Source: JACDCA01 sp040881785 (GTDB lineage Bacteria; Acidobacteriota; Vicinamibacteria; Vicinamibacterales; 2-12-FULL-66-21). Taken from it: a stretch of DNA of 6,602 nt. The notes below the pieces were generated by a model. The model searched no databases. It was not told the origin of the DNA and saw only the letters and a list, made by a program, of their open reading frames with translations. The stretch is from contig JBBECO010000052.1 of NCBI GenBank assembly GCA_040881785.1, positions 1 through 6,602 on the forward strand, read 5' to 3'. Positions within the stretch are counted from its first letter, which is position 1. Every line of letters starts with the position of its first letter. Positions 6,428 through 6,602 of this stretch are shown here, piece after piece. Made by a program: the position numbers and the translations under genes.

Positions 6428-6602
6428 TTTTCAATGCGCGTGGGGCCCCACCCCCACGCGCTCTCGCTCGGCGGCGCGCAAAAGCCGCGCTCCCCTCCAC
6501 CCTTCGCGCCGTGTCGACCGAAGGTTGCCCGCCATAGCCTTGGCGTCGGCGGGCCCGGCGCTACGGCTGGCAGGCCGGCGCCTCGCTCGGGCCGCAGGCG
6601 CT
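6424..6602 (-). CDS. Possible 3' end of an upstream gene (AddB expected)
   Basis: One minus-strand frame is open from the window edge to a TGA at 6426-6424 that overlaps the addA start as ATGA, a layout typical of coupled operon genes. The encoded tail (ends SESAWGWGPTRIEK) is rich in Gly, Pro and Arg and has no recognisable domain. In most genomes the gene before addA is addB, whose C-terminal region carries iron-sulfur cysteines; only one Cys pair-less region is visible here, so nothing supports that identity directly. A second frame (same phase as addA) is also open from the edge and stops at 6433-6431. At this base composition 55-60 open codons can arise by chance, and the segment contains hairpin repeats, so it may be non-coding. 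Confidence 0.25.
   Translation of the reverse strand, partial: RLRPERGAGLPAVAPGPPTPRLWRATFGRHGAKGGGERGFCAPPSESAWGWGPTRIEK
6436..6461 (-). promoter_or_regulatory. Perfect 10-bp hairpin just upstream of the addA start
   Basis: gcgcgtgggg (6436-6445) and ccccacgcgc (6452-6461) are exact reverse complements separated by 6 nt. The inner tggggcccca (6441-6450) is itself a perfect 10-bp palindrome, so two pairings compete. In the minus-strand mRNA the stem ends 8 nt before the first ATG, where a ribosome binding site should be, and is followed by attgaaaa. There is no T-run after it in either direction, so it is not a standard intrinsic terminator. A role in translation control is possible but unproven. 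Confidence 0.55.
6527..6554. repeat. REP-like inverted repeat
   Basis: gcccgcc (6527-6533) pairs perfectly with ggcgggc (6548-6554) around a 14-nt loop, and within it gcca (6531-6534) can pair with tggc (6541-6544). The surroundings (6500-6602) are GC-rich, with further short complementary runs such as gcggc/gccgc at 6471-6475 and 6484-6488. This is the appearance of a dispersed extragenic palindrome, but with one copy in view its repetitive nature is an inference. Confidence 0.4.

Noticed and set aside
1..6602. tRNA, rRNA, transposase, toxin-antitoxin or phage-defence genes
   Set aside because: No sequence resembling these was found. The AddA-type helicase has all standard repair-enzyme motifs and no neighbouring defence gene is in view.

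Overview
The window is GC-rich (well above 60% by eye) and built from two contigs joined by a run of exactly 100 Ns. The protein styles, the AddA/RecB-type helicase-nuclease, and the abundance of short intergenic repeats (heptamer arrays, cacgga-type elements, GC-rich hairpins) suggest an environmental, probably uncultivated bacterium. A soil Acidobacteriota of the Vicinamibacteria type is my best guess, by inference only; no rRNA or other marker gene is present to test it.

Layout. Bases 1-200 are a degenerate heptanucleotide tandem array with no gene. It runs directly into a plus-strand gene for a GH15 family glucan/trehalose hydrolase (204-1997). After 35 nt and an excellent Shine-Dalgarno follows a small plus-strand protein with a TerB-like helical core (2033-2605). 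The convergent intergenic space 2606-2854 carries cacgga-type repeats, the 100-N gap, and a near-identical inverted copy of one repeat on the far side of the gap. The rest of the window is one long minus-strand gene (6427-2855) for an AddA/RecB-type UvrD helicase with a complete C-terminal PD-(D/E)XK nuclease. The last 175 bases (6428-6602) are GC-rich, full of inverted repeats, and may hold the 3' end of an upstream minus-strand gene (AddB would be expected) that overlaps the addA start by ATGA.

How the parts relate. The GH15 and TerB-like genes probably form a transcription unit or its tail. The addA gene points into the gap from the other side and belongs to a DNA double-strand-break repair locus whose partner would lie beyond base 6602. 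There is no evident functional link between the two halves, and their adjacency is only a scaffolding inference.

The most unusual signal is the repeats, not a new gene system. Heptameric arrays occur twice: one abuts the GH15 start codon, and one sits in frame inside addA, exactly in the linker between helicase and nuclease and joined to a cacgga-type element. I see no convincing undescribed multi-gene system here.
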